Positions 16,449-25,762 of a stretch of 64,000 nucleotides of DNA are shown here, piece after piece (positions within the stretch are counted from its first letter, which is position 1; every line of letters begins with the position of its first letter). Made by a program: the position numbers and the translations under genes. The stretch is from Bordetella parapertussis (GTDB taxonomy: Bacteria; Pseudomonadota; Gammaproteobacteria; Burkholderiales; Casimicrobiaceae). Below the pieces are notes generated by a model, which was given only the letters and a program-made list of their open reading frames with translations, did no database searches and was not told the DNA's origin. The DNA is taken from positions 1-64,000 of the forward strand of contig CALQLA020000018.1 of NCBI GenBank assembly GCA_943331295.2. The letters are read 5' to 3'.

Positions 16449-18230
16449 TCAAGCGAAGTACGCTTTGCGCACGTATTGATCGACCATGCGCTCGGTATTG
16501 AAGAACGACGCGTTGAGGGCGATGGCGTGCCGCATGATGTCGACATAGCGGTCGCGATCGCTGTAGAACATCGGCAGGATGGTGTTCTCCAGCTTCTCGT
16601 AGAGCGACCTGGCGTCGCTCGCCCGGTCATCGTCGCTCTCCACCGCCGCCTGGTTGCCGCCGATGCTCCAGCCTGTCACGCCTTCTATGCAGCCTTCGAT
16701 CCACCAGCCGTCGAGGATGGAAAACGAGGGCACGCCGTTCACCGCCGCCTTCGTGCCGCTGGTGCCCGAGGCCTCCATCGGTGCCAGCGGCGTATTGAGC
16801 CACACGTCCACTCCCGCCGTCATCAGCTTGGCCAGCGCCATGTCGTATTCCTCGAGATAGACGATCTTGATCTTGTCCTTGAGCCTGTCCTTCACCTCGA
16901 AGATCTTGCGGATGATATCCTTGCCCAGATGGTCGTGCGGATGCGTCTTGCCGCCCGTAGATCACCTGGAACTCCAGGCCCTTGTCCTGAATCGCCAGGA
17001 GCTGCTCCACGTTCCAGAACAGCAAGTCGGCGCGCTTGTAGGCAGTGGCCCGGCGCGCGAAGCCGATGGTGAAGGTATTGCGATCCATGCCTGCGCCGGT
17101 CTGCTGGTTGACGTAGGCCAGCAGCGCCTGCTTGGCGCGGCGATGCGCATCCCAGACTTCCAGCTTCTCGATGCCCAGCGCGTAGCGCAGGCTGGCGTTG
17201 TCGACGCGCCAGCTGGGAATGTGGCGGTCGAACAGCTCGCGCAAGGGCGCCGCCGTCCAGGTGAACGCGGGACGCCGTTGGTGATCGAGTCGATCTTGTA
17301 CTGGGTGAACATGTGGCGCGAGACTTCGCCGTGCTTCTTCGCCACGCCGTTGATGAAGCGGCTGTTATCGAGGGCCAGGTAGGTCGTGTTGAGTTCGCCA
17401 TTCAGGCAGAAGTCGATCGCGCGCTGGTCGAAATCGCGGCCGTAGCAGGTGACGACGCGGGCGAGGAGCGACAGCGGAAACTTGTCGTGGCCGGCGGCCA
17501 CCGGCGTGTGGGTCGTGAACACGCACAGGGGCTTGACCTGCGCCACCACCGCGGGGGAGAGGTCGTGCGTACCCGCCTTCACGGCAAATTCGTAGGCGAG
17601 CTCCACCGTGAGCAGGCTGGCGTGCCCCTCGTTCATGTGAAAGCGGCGGATGTTCCTGTAGCCCAGTGCGCGCAGCATGCGCACTCCACCGATGCCCAGG
17701 ATCACCTCCTGACATAGCCGGTAGCGCGCATCGCCGCCATACAGGTGGTCGGTCAGCCGGCGATCGCCGTCGAGGTTTTCCTCCAGGTCCGTGTCGAGCA
17801 GGTAGACCGGCACCACGCGGTTGCTGATGCCCCTGACCTCGTAGCGCCAGGCACGGATTTTCACCTCGCGCTTCTCGATCTGCACGCTTGCACGCGCCGG
17901 GAGCTCCTGCAGGCGATCCGCGGGTGACCAGGTGAAGGGCTCCTCCGCTTGCGTTCCGTCGGCAGCAAGCCGCTGGCGGAAGTACCCTCGGCGATGAATG
18001 AGGCTGACCGCGACCATGGGCAATTCGGGGTCGGCAGCCGAGCGGATGGTGTCACCCGTCAGCATGCCCAGGCCCCCGCTGTAGGTGGGAATGCTTTCCT
18101 CGAGGCCGATCTCCATCGAGAAGTACGCGATGGTCTCGCTGTTCCTGTTCCCGCCAGGATCGACGGCGGGTAGCGCGTCCTCGGGATGCTTGACCTGCGG
18201 ACGGCGGGGATCGGGCTTGATGGCGTCCAT
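16449..18230 (-). pseudogene. glgP: Alpha-glucan (glycogen) phosphorylase with two compensating frameshifts
   Basis: The start at 18230 has GGAGG seven bases upstream. The N-terminal part ([35 protein letters not shown]) and the C-terminal part ([25 protein letters not shown]) match GT35 alpha-glucan phosphorylases of the shorter, about 600-residue class. Near 17270 one base is missing (NGV should continue HAFTWT), and near 16954 one G is extra (within IYGGK). The frame is lost for about 315 bases, then restored. The shifted stretch still encodes normal sequence ([19 protein letters not shown]), so the lesions are recent or are sequencing errors. If functional, it releases glucose-1-phosphate from glycogen. 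Confidence 0.8.
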
Positions 18231-18305
18231 TCTTGCCTCCTCCCTGACGATGGGTATCGACAATTCAGGCCCGGCGTCGTTCAAGGCTCCAGCAACAACG
18301 GGGCG

Positions 18306-18479
18306 TCACGTCGTCCGGGACACCTTCTTCTGGAGGCCCTTGATTACGTTCTCTTCCGCATGCAGGGGGGACGTGTCGCGCTTCGTTGCGGCGATCGCCC
18401 CCCTCAACTCCGAAAGTTAGGAGTCGAGGACCTTCTTCAGCAGTTCCAGTTCTGCCACGCTCACTTCGATCATTGTCAC
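18306..18479 (-). pseudogene. Small ORF interrupted by an in-frame TAA
   Basis: A GTG (or ATG at 18473) preceded by AAGGAG opens a 58-codon frame whose codon 21 is TAA (18416-18418 on the complement). The part before the stop reads MIEVSVAELELLKKVLDS and the part after it reads LSELRGAIAATKRD through ENVIKGLQKKVSRTT. Both halves look like one amphipathic helical protein with a basic end. I do not recognise the family. It sits just upstream of the phosphorylase on the same strand, so the two may have formed an operon that is decaying. A product of only 18-20 residues is the alternative. Confidence 0.45.
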
Positions 18480-18935
18480 GGTGCATCTCCTTCTCGAGTC
18501 ATCGGAGCCAGCCCTCGCGGCCGATCATTGGCTCGAGCCTACGGCCTTGAAAAGTCAACCGGGTCTCGCAGTGGGCTGAAAGGCGCAGTCGGCGCGTCCA
18601 GCGGAGTACGTTGCGGGTCCGGCGTCGGGCATCAAGGCGCAAGCAGGGGGTTGCGCCATGTGAGCTTGCCGTCGACGACCCGGCCGTCCCGCGCATCCCC
18701 TCCCGCTTGCCTGACGCCAGCGCCCTTGCTGACTTGGCTCCATGCCAGAGTCCGCGCAGGCGGTGCCGCGTGGGCAAGGCCACCCGCAAGGAACCTGTTG
18801 CCGCATTCGCGTTGCGCCGACGCATGGCCGGGAAATAGTCCGCTGGTTTGCGCTCTCCCGGCAGCACCGGCGTGCCCCGCGGGGTCCGCCGACTTTTTCT
18901 GCACAAGGCTCGGGCGCACCTGCGATACCGCGGGT
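18480..18935. other. Intergenic stretch with no recognisable gene
   Basis: Several overlapping open frames exist on both strands, but none shows conserved motifs, a ribosome-binding site or the amino-acid pattern of a real protein. It lies between the end of the BLUF gene extension and the small interrupted ORF, and probably holds degenerate sequence plus the promoter for the phosphorylase region. Confidence 0.5.
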
Positions 18936-19031
18936 TCACGCGCTCGCAACCAGGCGGTCGATCGTGCGCTCCAGCGTCTTGAAGTCCTGCTGCGCCACCC
19001 GCGCCGCGTTCGCGAAGCCGGTTGCTGACCG

Positions 19032-19481
19032 TCAGGTCGCGCCGGAACTGTCCCTTGCAAAGCTGTGCAGCAGCCTGCTGGCGTGGTCGCCCCTCTCGGA
19101 CCCGGACCAGTGACCGATGTCGGAAAAGGCAACGTACTGCGGGTGGGCCATATCGGCCGGGGTCAGGCGATGGAAGCCCATCGACCCGTCGGCAAAAGCA
19201 CGCTCGCTGATGGTCGAGAAGCACAAGTCGAGGATGTCACGGTGGCGTGAGTCGCTGCGGATCGTCGCCATGAGATCCTCGACTGCCGCGCACTCGCACT
19301 CGAGCGCCTGCATGAAGCCGCTGTCGGCGTAGAGCAGCATGCCGGTCAACCCTCGCCGCAGGTTGTTGCGGACCGCCTCGTCGAGCAGGGCGTCGAGGTC
19401 CGCGCCGTCGTACACGCGTGCGGCGGTGCTCACGTAGACCCATTGCACCAGGTGCCGGTCGGGTTCGTGGATCGTCGTCAC
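19032..19481 (-). CDS. BLUF-domain blue-light sensor
   Basis: This 149-residue protein is a short BLUF photoreceptor. The flavin-binding residues are present: the tyrosine in WVYVSTA, the asparagine in NNLRRGLTG and the glutamine in GFMQALEC. BLUF proteins bind FAD and change hydrogen bonding at that glutamine on blue light. The GTG start at 19481 has AAGGAG ten bases upstream; an ATG at 19535 is less conserved. The frame ends with TGA at 19032-19034, but the same frame stays open for 31 more codons to 18936 and reads like a helical tail (GFANAARVAQQDFKTLERTI). The ancestral protein was probably longer. Confidence 0.85.
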   Translation of the reverse strand: MTTIHEPDRHLVQWVYVSTAARVYDGADLDALLDEAVRNNLRRGLTGMLLYADSGFMQALECECAAVEDLMATIRSDSRHRDILDLCFSTISERAFADGSMGFHRLTPADMAHPQYVAFSDIGHWSGSERGDHASRLLHSFARDSSGAT

Positions 19482-19718
19482 GGCTGCGCTGCCTCTCCTT
19501 CCAGGCTGTCCTGAAACCTGCCCATCGTCCGTCACGCCGCACGCTCTTCGGCGTCGGCCTCGCGGCGTGGCTGACCTGCCGGGATCAGCTGCGATCGGCG
19601 TATTGTGCCATCGTAAGCAGTGGGTGGGCGGAGACCCGGACCCTCTTCAATGCGGGCCGCCGGGCCGGGGGGCGCGGGCAAGGTGCCGGAACGACGGAAC
19701 TGCATTAGCATTGCCGGC

Positions 19719-21335
19719 ATGAGCGAAGAAACCTACGACTACATCGTGATCGGGGCCGGCACCGCCGGCTCGGTCGTCGCCGGGCGCCTGTCGGAGAACG
19801 GCCGGTTCCGCGTCTGCGTGCTGGAGGCCGGGCCGCCGGACCGGAACCCATTCATCCACATTCCGGCCGGCGTTCTCTACACCCTGCGCAATCCCGCCAT
19901 TAACTGGATGTACAAGGGCGTCGGCAGTCCCGGGCTCGACGGCCGCGCGATCGACCATGCGCGCGGCAAGACGCTCGGCGGTTCCGGATCGATCAACGGC
20001 CACATCTACAACCGGGGCCATCGCACGGATTTCGACGATTGGGCCGCGATGGGCAATCGGGGCTGGGGCTACGATGACGTGCTGCCGTATTTCCGCAAGA
20101 GCGAGGACAAGATCGGTGCCGGCGACGCCGGTTACCACGGCACCGGCGGTCCGTTCACGATCACCGACATCGACCAGCCGGATCCGCTGTGCGACGCATT
20201 CATCCGGGGCGCCGTTTCCCTCGGCGTTCCCGCCAACCCCGACTACAACGGCCGGGTCCAGGAGGGCATCGCCTACGCCCAGCGCAGCGTGCACCGCGGG
20301 CGCCGGGTCAGCCCGGCGCGGGCGTTTCTCTATCCCGCCATGAAGCGCGGCAACACGCGGGTGATCACCAACGCCCATGTCGAGCGCATCGTCATCGAGA
20401 ACCGGAGGGCGACGGGTGTTCGCGTCCGGATCGGCGGCCGGGATGCGCCGGAGCAGACGATCCGGGCCGGCCGCGAGGTCATCTTGTGCGCCGGGGCCAT
20501 CGCGTCGCCGCAGATGCTGCAGCTGTCCGGCATCGGGAGCGGGGATCACCTGCAGTCGATCGGCGTTCCCGTCGTCCATGCGTTGCCGGGTGTCGGCCGC
20601 AACCTGCGCGACCACTACGCCGTCCGATCGGTCGTCCGCATCAGGAACCTGCGGACCATCAACGAAAGAGCGCGCGGGCTGCCGCTGCTGCGCGAGGTGA
20701 TCGACTACGCGTTCACGCGGCGCGGCGCATTGGCGCTGACGCCGACCCTGGTCTACTGCTTCTGGAAATCCGACGAACGCCTGGCGCGCGGCGACATCCA
20801 GCTCACATTCACGCCGGCAAGCTATCCCGGCGGCGTCCAGTCCGGTCTTCACGAGTTTCCGGGCGCGACGGTCGCCTGCTGGCAGCAGCGGCCGGCGAGC
20901 GCCGGGCACGTGCTGGCGACGTCGCCGGACCCGTTCGCGCATCCGGCGATCCAGGCCAACTTCCTGGGCGAAGCGGAGGACCGGCGCATCCTGCTCGCGG
21001 CGATGCGATTGAGCCGCCGGATCCTCGAAAGCGAGTCGTTCAAGCCCTATGTCGCCGAGGAACTCTGGCCCGGCGCGGACCGACGCAGCGACGAGGCGCT
21101 GCTGGACCACGCGCGGCGCACCGGCAACACCGCCTACCATCCGATGGGCACCTGCCGCATGGGCCCGTCGACCCGCGACGACACGGTTGTCGACGACGCG
21201 CTGCGCGTCCACGGCATCGACGGTCTTCGCGTCGCCGACGCGTCGATCATGCCGATGATCCCGTCCGCCAACCTCAATGCGAGCGCGCTGATGATCGGCG
21301 AGAAGGCCGCGGACATGGTGGCCGCCGCGGCATAG
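19719..21335 (+). CDS. GMC-family FAD oxidoreductase (choline dehydrogenase-like)
   Basis: This 538-residue flavoenzyme has the N-terminal FAD motif YDYIVIGAGTAGSVVAGRLSE, the GMC signature region RGKTLGGSGSINGHIYNRG, and the catalytic C-terminal elements TAYHPMGTCRMG (active-site His) and SANLNASALMIGEKAAD. GMC enzymes oxidise alcohols to aldehydes or acids. I chose the ATG at 19719 because the FAD motif starts eight residues later; an upstream frame to 19620 is unconserved. It diverges from the BLUF gene with a 237-base intergenic region. The substrate is unknown. Confidence 0.92.
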   Translation: MSEETYDYIVIGAGTAGSVVAGRLSENGRFRVCVLEAGPPDRNPFIHIPAGVLYTLRNPAINWMYKGVGSPGLDGRAIDHARGKTLGGSGSINGHIYNRGHRTDFDDWAAMGNRGWGYDDVLPYFRKSEDKIGAGDAGYHGTGGPFTITDIDQPDPLCDAFIRGAVSLGVPANPDYNGRVQEGIAYAQRSVHRGRRVSPARAFLYPAMKRGNTRVITNAHVERIVIENRRATGVRVRIGGRDAPEQTIRAGREVILCAGAIASPQMLQLSGIGSGDHLQSIGVPVVHALPGVGRNLRDHYAVRSVVRIRNLRTINERARGLPLLREVIDYAFTRRGALALTPTLVYCFWKSDERLARGDIQLTFTPASYPGGVQSGLHEFPGATVACWQQRPASAGHVLATSPDPFAHPAIQANFLGEAEDRRILLAAMRLSRRILESESFKPYVAEELWPGADRRSDEALLDHARRTGNTAYHPMGTCRMGPSTRDDTVVDDALRVHGIDGLRVADASIMPMIPSANLNASALMIGEKAADMVAAAA

Positions 21336-21378
21336 GCTTCGTCCGGCGCGCGGGCACCGGCGTGCCGCTGCCGGGCGG

Positions 21379-21930
21379 TTACTTCTTCTCCTGCATCTTG
21401 CGCAGCTGCTCCATCCAGGCCGTCCAGTCGTAGGGGCCGTCGACGAAGCTCTTCTGCAGGTTCTTCAGCACGTTCGGCCAGGCCTTGGTGAAGTACCCGT
21501 ACGCCTGGTCCCACTCCGCCCCCGTTCCCCAGCCGCCGTGGTACAGGGTCACCAGCGTCTCGCCTTCGCCTTGCGGCGCCAGCCGCACGGTCACGTAGGT
21601 TCGCTGCTTGCGCACCTCGGCAAGGTGCGGCGGCGCATTCCAGGTGAACGAGAGCATCGTCGGCGGTTGCAGCGCGAGGATCACCATGTCGTCGGCGCCC
21701 TTCGCGCCGGGCGCGGCTAGCGGGTTCATGTAGACCTGGAAAGGCCCGTCGACGCGCGCCTCGATCTTCGCATCGGGCGCGAAGAAGGTCTTGATGCCGG
21801 CGGAGGTCGTCCACGCGTCCCAGACCTTCGCGATCGGCGCCTTGACCACGACCGACTCGTTGATCGTGCGCTCCGCCGCGATCGCGGGCAGCGAAAGTGC
21901 GGCGAACAACGCGAACAGGATTGTCTTCAA
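21379..21930 (-). CDS. Exported SRPBCC/AHSA1-like protein
   Basis: This 183-residue protein has a clear signal peptide (KTILFALFAALSLPAIAAE) followed by an SRPBCC domain, AHSA1 type (VVVKAPIAKVWDAWTTSAGIKTFFAPD, then LVTLYHGGWGTGAEWDQAYGYF). The start is a TTG at 21930 with GAGGAG seven bases upstream; upstream in-frame starts lack a signal peptide. SRPBCC domains bind hydrophobic ligands; AHSA1 relatives include Hsp90 activators and uncharacterised stress proteins. Export of such a domain to the periplasm is less common but seen in proteobacteria. It converges on the GMC gene. Confidence 0.85.
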   Translation of the reverse strand: MKTILFALFAALSLPAIAAERTINESVVVKAPIAKVWDAWTTSAGIKTFFAPDAKIEARVDGPFQVYMNPLAAPGAKGADDMVILALQPPTMLSFTWNAPPHLAEVRKQRTYVTVRLAPQGEGETLVTLYHGGWGTGAEWDQAYGYFTKAWPNVLKNLQKSFVDGPYDWTAWMEQLRKMQEKK

Positions 21931-22114
21931 GGCGGGCTCCTCGGTTCGACGTCTTCGAACGCGACGTACGGGCGCCTGGCGAGTAGCGCATCGTCGGCGA
22001 AGGACCGTTACAGGCGGCAAGCGGATAGCCGCCGGAATCGCGTCGAGCCCGAGTTTGGGGGAGCCGGCGGGGTCGGTCAAGCGTCGACTAGCGCTCCCGC
22101 GGCGCCCGGCGGAC

Positions 22115-23077
22115 TCAGCCGGCGGCACCCGCGGCAAGCCGGAGGCGGCGGCGCATCCCGCGGCTCGAGATGTCCTGCTGGGTCTTGCAGGAGCAGTAGT
22201 AGACCGAGAGCCGGGTCGTGTTCTCCAGCGCGAAATGCAGGAGCGTCAGCGCCGCCTCGTCCGCGGCGGCGACGGGCTCCCACATCAGCGCGTCGCTCTC
22301 CTCGCCGCCGGAGTCGTAGCCTTGCTCGGCGACGCGGGCGGAGTTCTCGCGGCAGGCGAAGAGTTCGTGGATGTTGAGGTAGGGGACGCCGAGGGCGTCG
22401 AGGCGCAGGACCATGGCCTTCATCTCTGCCATCCGCTGGGGGATGACGGGGACCTCGACCGCGGCCTCGTCGAAGTACCGCAGCGCCCGCTCGAGCGGCT
22501 CGGTGTCGAACTCGCGTGCGACGAGATTGAAGCGTATGGCGTCGAGGCCGGCGTCCTTCAGTTGCGCGAGCAGTTCGTCGGAGAGGCAGTCGCCGTTCGT
22601 GTACAGGTCGATGCGGACCCGGAAGGGCAGGGTTCGCAACGCGCGCACGAGGCGCAGCAGGCGCTCCGGCTTGAGCGTCGGCTCGCCGCCGCTGACGCCG
22701 ACGCTGCGCAGGCCGTAGCGCCGCACCACGTCGGGCGCCTCCTCCGGTTCGGCGAGGCGGATGCCGTGCACGACCAGTTCGTCCTTGCGCGGCTTCTGGT
22801 TGAAGCAGAAGAAACAGTCGCGCGTGCACTTGCCGGTGACGAAGGCGTTGGTGCCCTTGCCCTGCAGGCAACCCCGGCAGCCCGGCGGCAGGTGCCGCGT
22901 GAAGAGCGTCCGGCGCTCTGCCGAGCCCCGGATGCCGCCGCGGTCCAGGGCGTCGAGCAGCGCGTCCACCCGTTCCGCGCGGCCCGGGTCGTCCTCCGCG
23001 CGGTCCACGGCGATGCCGTTTCTCAGCGCATCGGCCTTCCGCGCGTACCAGGAGAGGTCGTCTTCGTCCTTCAACAT
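22115..23077 (-). CDS. Radical SAM protein with extra cysteine pairs
   Basis: This 320-residue enzyme has the radical SAM cluster motif CTRDCFFC (C84, C88, C91), the SGGEPTLKP motif and TIM-barrel strands (RIDLYTNGDC, AIRFNLVA, VPVIP). Two more cysteine pairs occur, PPGCRGC (C67, C70) and a C-terminal YYCSCK, which could bind an auxiliary iron-sulfur cluster or zinc. A GTG at 23089 is an alternative start. I do not recognise the reaction. The gene diverges from gspA, sharing about 230 bases, and has no obvious peptide substrate or partner nearby. Confidence 0.85.
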   Translation of the reverse strand: MLKDEDDLSWYARKADALRNGIAVDRAEDDPGRAERVDALLDALDRGGIRGSAERRTLFTRHLPPGCRGCLQGKGTNAFVTGKCTRDCFFCFNQKPRKDELVVHGIRLAEPEEAPDVVRRYGLRSVGVSGGEPTLKPERLLRLVRALRTLPFRVRIDLYTNGDCLSDELLAQLKDAGLDAIRFNLVAREFDTEPLERALRYFDEAAVEVPVIPQRMAEMKAMVLRLDALGVPYLNIHELFACRENSARVAEQGYDSGGEESDALMWEPVAAADEAALTLLHFALENTTRLSVYYCSCKTQQDISSRGMRRRLRLAAGAAG

Positions 23078-23311
23078 GTCGCATTGCACCCACCGGAAAT
23101 GCCGCCATCGCTGCCCGGTCGGACAGCCCCCAAAACGTCAACACTCTGGGCCCGCGGGCAGCCGGGCAGCTTGCGGCAGATCAATTCCCCGTCATTTGGC
23201 GGCATCGGCCCGGCCCGCCGGAAACGCGATCCCGTGGCATCCCCCGCCCCCGCGTGATCGAAACCGGTGCGGCTGCGGTCATAATGGCGGCTCCACGACT
23301 TTCGGACCCGC

Positions 23312-24931
23312 ATGTACCAAAGTTACTTTGGCCTCGCCGAAGCGCCGTTCTCCATCGCGCCTGACCCGCGGTATCTCTACCTCAGTCAGCGCCACCAGGA
23401 GGCGCTCGCGCACCTGCTCTACGGCGTGACCGGGGAGGGCGGGTTCGTCCTGCTGACGGGCGATGTCGGCGCGGGCAAGACAACCATCTGCCGGTGCCTG
23501 CTCGACCAGATTCCCGAGACCTGCGACGTCGCCTACATCTTCAACCCCAAGCTGACGGTGGAGGAACTGCTGTCGACGGTTTGCGTCGAGTTCGGCATTG
23601 CGTGTCCGGCCGGCAAGACGAGCATCAAGGTGTTCGTCGACTGCCTTAATGCGCACCTCCTCGACGCCAATGCCCGGGGCAGGCGCGCGGTGCTGATCAT
23701 CGACGAGGCGCAGAATCTCTCGGCCGACGTGCTGGAGCAGATGCGCCTGCTCACCAACCTCGAGACCAACCAGCGCAAGCTGCTGCAGATCATCCTGTTG
23801 GGGCAGCCGGAGCTCGCCACCATGCTCTCGCGCCCGGAGTTGAAGCAGCTCGCGCAACGCATCGTCGCGCGCTACCACCTAGGCCCGCTGACCAGGTCGG
23901 AAGTTTCTGCGTACGTGCGGCACCGCCTCGAAGTCGCGGGCACCACCCGCCAGATCTTCCCGGCCTCGCTGATGCGGCGCCTGTACCGCTTGAGCGGGGG
24001 CGTCCCGCGGGTCATCAACGTGCTTGCCGATCGCGCGCTGCTGGGTGCCTTCGTGCAGGGCAAGGAGCGGGTCGACCCGGCCACGCTCGCGCAGGCGGCC
24101 CGCGAAGTGTTTCATCAGCCGAAAGACCGCCGCGACCGCGTGCTGCGCGCGCTGGTCGCGGGACTGTTGCTCATCGCCGGCGTCGCGCTCGTCCTGCTCC
24201 TGAATCGACCGGTGCCGCGCGACAGCCCGCCCGCGGCGGTACCGGCGGTCGCGGAGCCCGTCGTCGATCCCGCTGCGCCGGCGCGGCCCGGCGTCACCGC
24301 GGCCGCACCGGCGGACCTCGACTGGCCCGGCGACGAACCGCCGGCGCGCAGCCAGGCGCTTGCCTACACTGCGTTGTTCCGAGCCTGGGGCCTCGACTAC
24401 CCCGGGGGCGACGCCTGCCGCGATGCGGCGCGGCTGGGCATGCGCTGTCGAACCGCCCGCGCCGGGCTCGACGAGCTGCGCCACCTGAACCGGCCCGCCG
24501 TGCTGGTGCTGCGCAACAGCCGGGGCCAGGAGTTCCACGCGGCCCTCACTGGTCTCGCCGACAACGTCGCGACGCTTGCGATGGGCCAGGAAACGAGGAA
24601 GGTCCCGCTCGACACGCTGGCCGATCGATGGTCCGGACACTACACGGTGCTGTGGCGCATGTCGCCCGATGCCAGCGAGACCCTCCGGCAGGGTGAGCGC
24701 GGGCCGGCCGTCGCGTGGCTCGGCAGGCAGCTCGCGCACGCGCAGGGCCGCGCGCCCGATGCGAACGCCGACCCGGTCTTCGACGAGGCGATGGTGCGCC
24801 AGGTGAAGCAGTTCCAGCTCGCCGAAGGGTTGATCCCGGACGGCGCCGTGGGGCCGCAGACACTCATGCGCCTGAGCGGCGTCGCCGACAAGTCGGCGCC
24901 CAAGCTGTTGCCGCCGGCCGGGGAACCCTAG
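23312..24931 (+). CDS. gspA: GspA/ExeA-like AAA ATPase with periplasmic peptidoglycan-binding domain
   Basis: This 539-residue protein has a cytoplasmic AAA domain (Walker A GDVGAGKT at 50-57, Walker B LIIDEAQ near 128-134), a single transmembrane segment (about 281-298), a Pro/Ala linker, a C39-peptidase-like region (about 345-450) and a peptidoglycan-binding domain (about 460-520, with FQLAEGLIPDGAVGPQTLMRL). This is the classic ExeA/GspA architecture: it remodels peptidoglycan so the type II secretin can be inserted. The gspB gene begins two bases after its stop, as in Aeromonas exeAB. No other secretion gene is in the window. Confidence 0.92.
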   Translation: MYQSYFGLAEAPFSIAPDPRYLYLSQRHQEALAHLLYGVTGEGGFVLLTGDVGAGKTTICRCLLDQIPETCDVAYIFNPKLTVEELLSTVCVEFGIACPAGKTSIKVFVDCLNAHLLDANARGRRAVLIIDEAQNLSADVLEQMRLLTNLETNQRKLLQIILLGQPELATMLSRPELKQLAQRIVARYHLGPLTRSEVSAYVRHRLEVAGTTRQIFPASLMRRLYRLSGGVPRVINVLADRALLGAFVQGKERVDPATLAQAAREVFHQPKDRRDRVLRALVAGLLLIAGVALVLLLNRPVPRDSPPAAVPAVAEPVVDPAAPARPGVTAAAPADLDWPGDEPPARSQALAYTALFRAWGLDYPGGDACRDAARLGMRCRTARAGLDELRHLNRPAVLVLRNSRGQEFHAALTGLADNVATLAMGQETRKVPLDTLADRWSGHYTVLWRMSPDASETLRQGERGPAVAWLGRQLAHAQGRAPDANADPVFDEAMVRQVKQFQLAEGLIPDGAVGPQTLMRLSGVADKSAPKLLPPAGEP

Positions 24932-24933
24932 GC

Positions 24934-25662
24934 ATGTCCTATATCCTCGATGCCCTGAAGAAGTCCGAGCAGCAGCGCCGTCGCGGCGCCGCGCCGTCGC
25001 TGCTCGCGGCGCAGGCGAGCGATCCGGCGCCGCGCCGGGCGGCGGTTCTGCCCTATGCCCTGGGGGCGGCCGTGCTCCTGGTCTTGGGCGTGACGATCGG
25101 CATGCTTCGGCCCTGGCAGGCGACAGCGCCGTCGCCGGTGGCGGCGAGGCCCGCCGCGCCGGTCGCCCCGCCACCGGCACCCGCACCGGCAGCCGCGCCG
25201 CCGAGCGTCGAAATAACGATCAATGCGGCACCGCCCGCCCTGCCACCGGCGCGCCCGGCACCGCCGGCTCCGGAGCCGGCCGGCGACGTCGCGAAGGCGC
25301 AAGTGGCGGCACCGGGGTCGCCGGCTCAGGCGGTTGCTCCCAAGTCGGCGACAGTGCCCGAAAGCCGGGCGCCCTTGCCTGTGCCGGAAACCTCAGCCGG
25401 GGCCCGCGCCGCGGGCCCCGCGCCGGAGCGCAAGGCGGTCACGCTGGCCGAGCTGCCGCTGCCGATCCAGCAGGAAATCCCGCCGATGTCGATCCTGTTT
25501 CATCTCTATTCGGGCAAGCCCAAGGACCGCATGGTCGGCATCAACAACCGGATGCTGCACGAAGGCGATACCGTCGAGCCCGGCCTCGTGCTCGAGCAGA
25601 TCACGCCCGAGGGAATGGTCCTGAGCTTCAAGGGCTACCGGTTCGTGCGCGGCGCCCGATAG
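24934..25662 (+). CDS. gspB: General secretion pathway protein B
   Basis: This 242-residue protein starts MSYILDALKKSEQQRR, the invariant GspB N-terminus, followed by a transmembrane helix (about 38-57), a long Ala/Pro-rich periplasmic linker (about 60-160) and a compact GspB C-terminal domain (about 165-242, with VGINNRMLHEGDTV and MVLSFKGYRFVR). It complexes with GspA to help localise and assemble the type II secretin. The two-base gap to gspA implies one transcript and translational coupling. The linker length is at the long end for the family. Confidence 0.92.
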   Translation: MSYILDALKKSEQQRRRGAAPSLLAAQASDPAPRRAAVLPYALGAAVLLVLGVTIGMLRPWQATAPSPVAARPAAPVAPPPAPAPAAAPPSVEITINAAPPALPPARPAPPAPEPAGDVAKAQVAAPGSPAQAVAPKSATVPESRAPLPVPETSAGARAAGPAPERKAVTLAELPLPIQQEIPPMSILFHLYSGKPKDRMVGINNRMLHEGDTVEPGLVLEQITPEGMVLSFKGYRFVRGAR

Positions 25663-25762
25663 CGGCGTGGCAGGCCTGACGCGGCACGACCGCGGCCAGG
25701 CCGCACGCTGACGGCCCTGCCACGCCTGAGACGGGCCGGGGTGCCGGGGTGCCGGGGCGCGG

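Noticed and set aside
19032..19034. Selenocysteine or other recoding at the BLUF stop
   Set aside because: No SECIS-like hairpin was evident and no redox function would explain it; a nonsense mutation or a natural end is simpler.
18499..19224. A 241-codon minus-strand gene
   Set aside because: It overlaps the BLUF gene out of frame and has no conserved pattern or ribosome-binding site.
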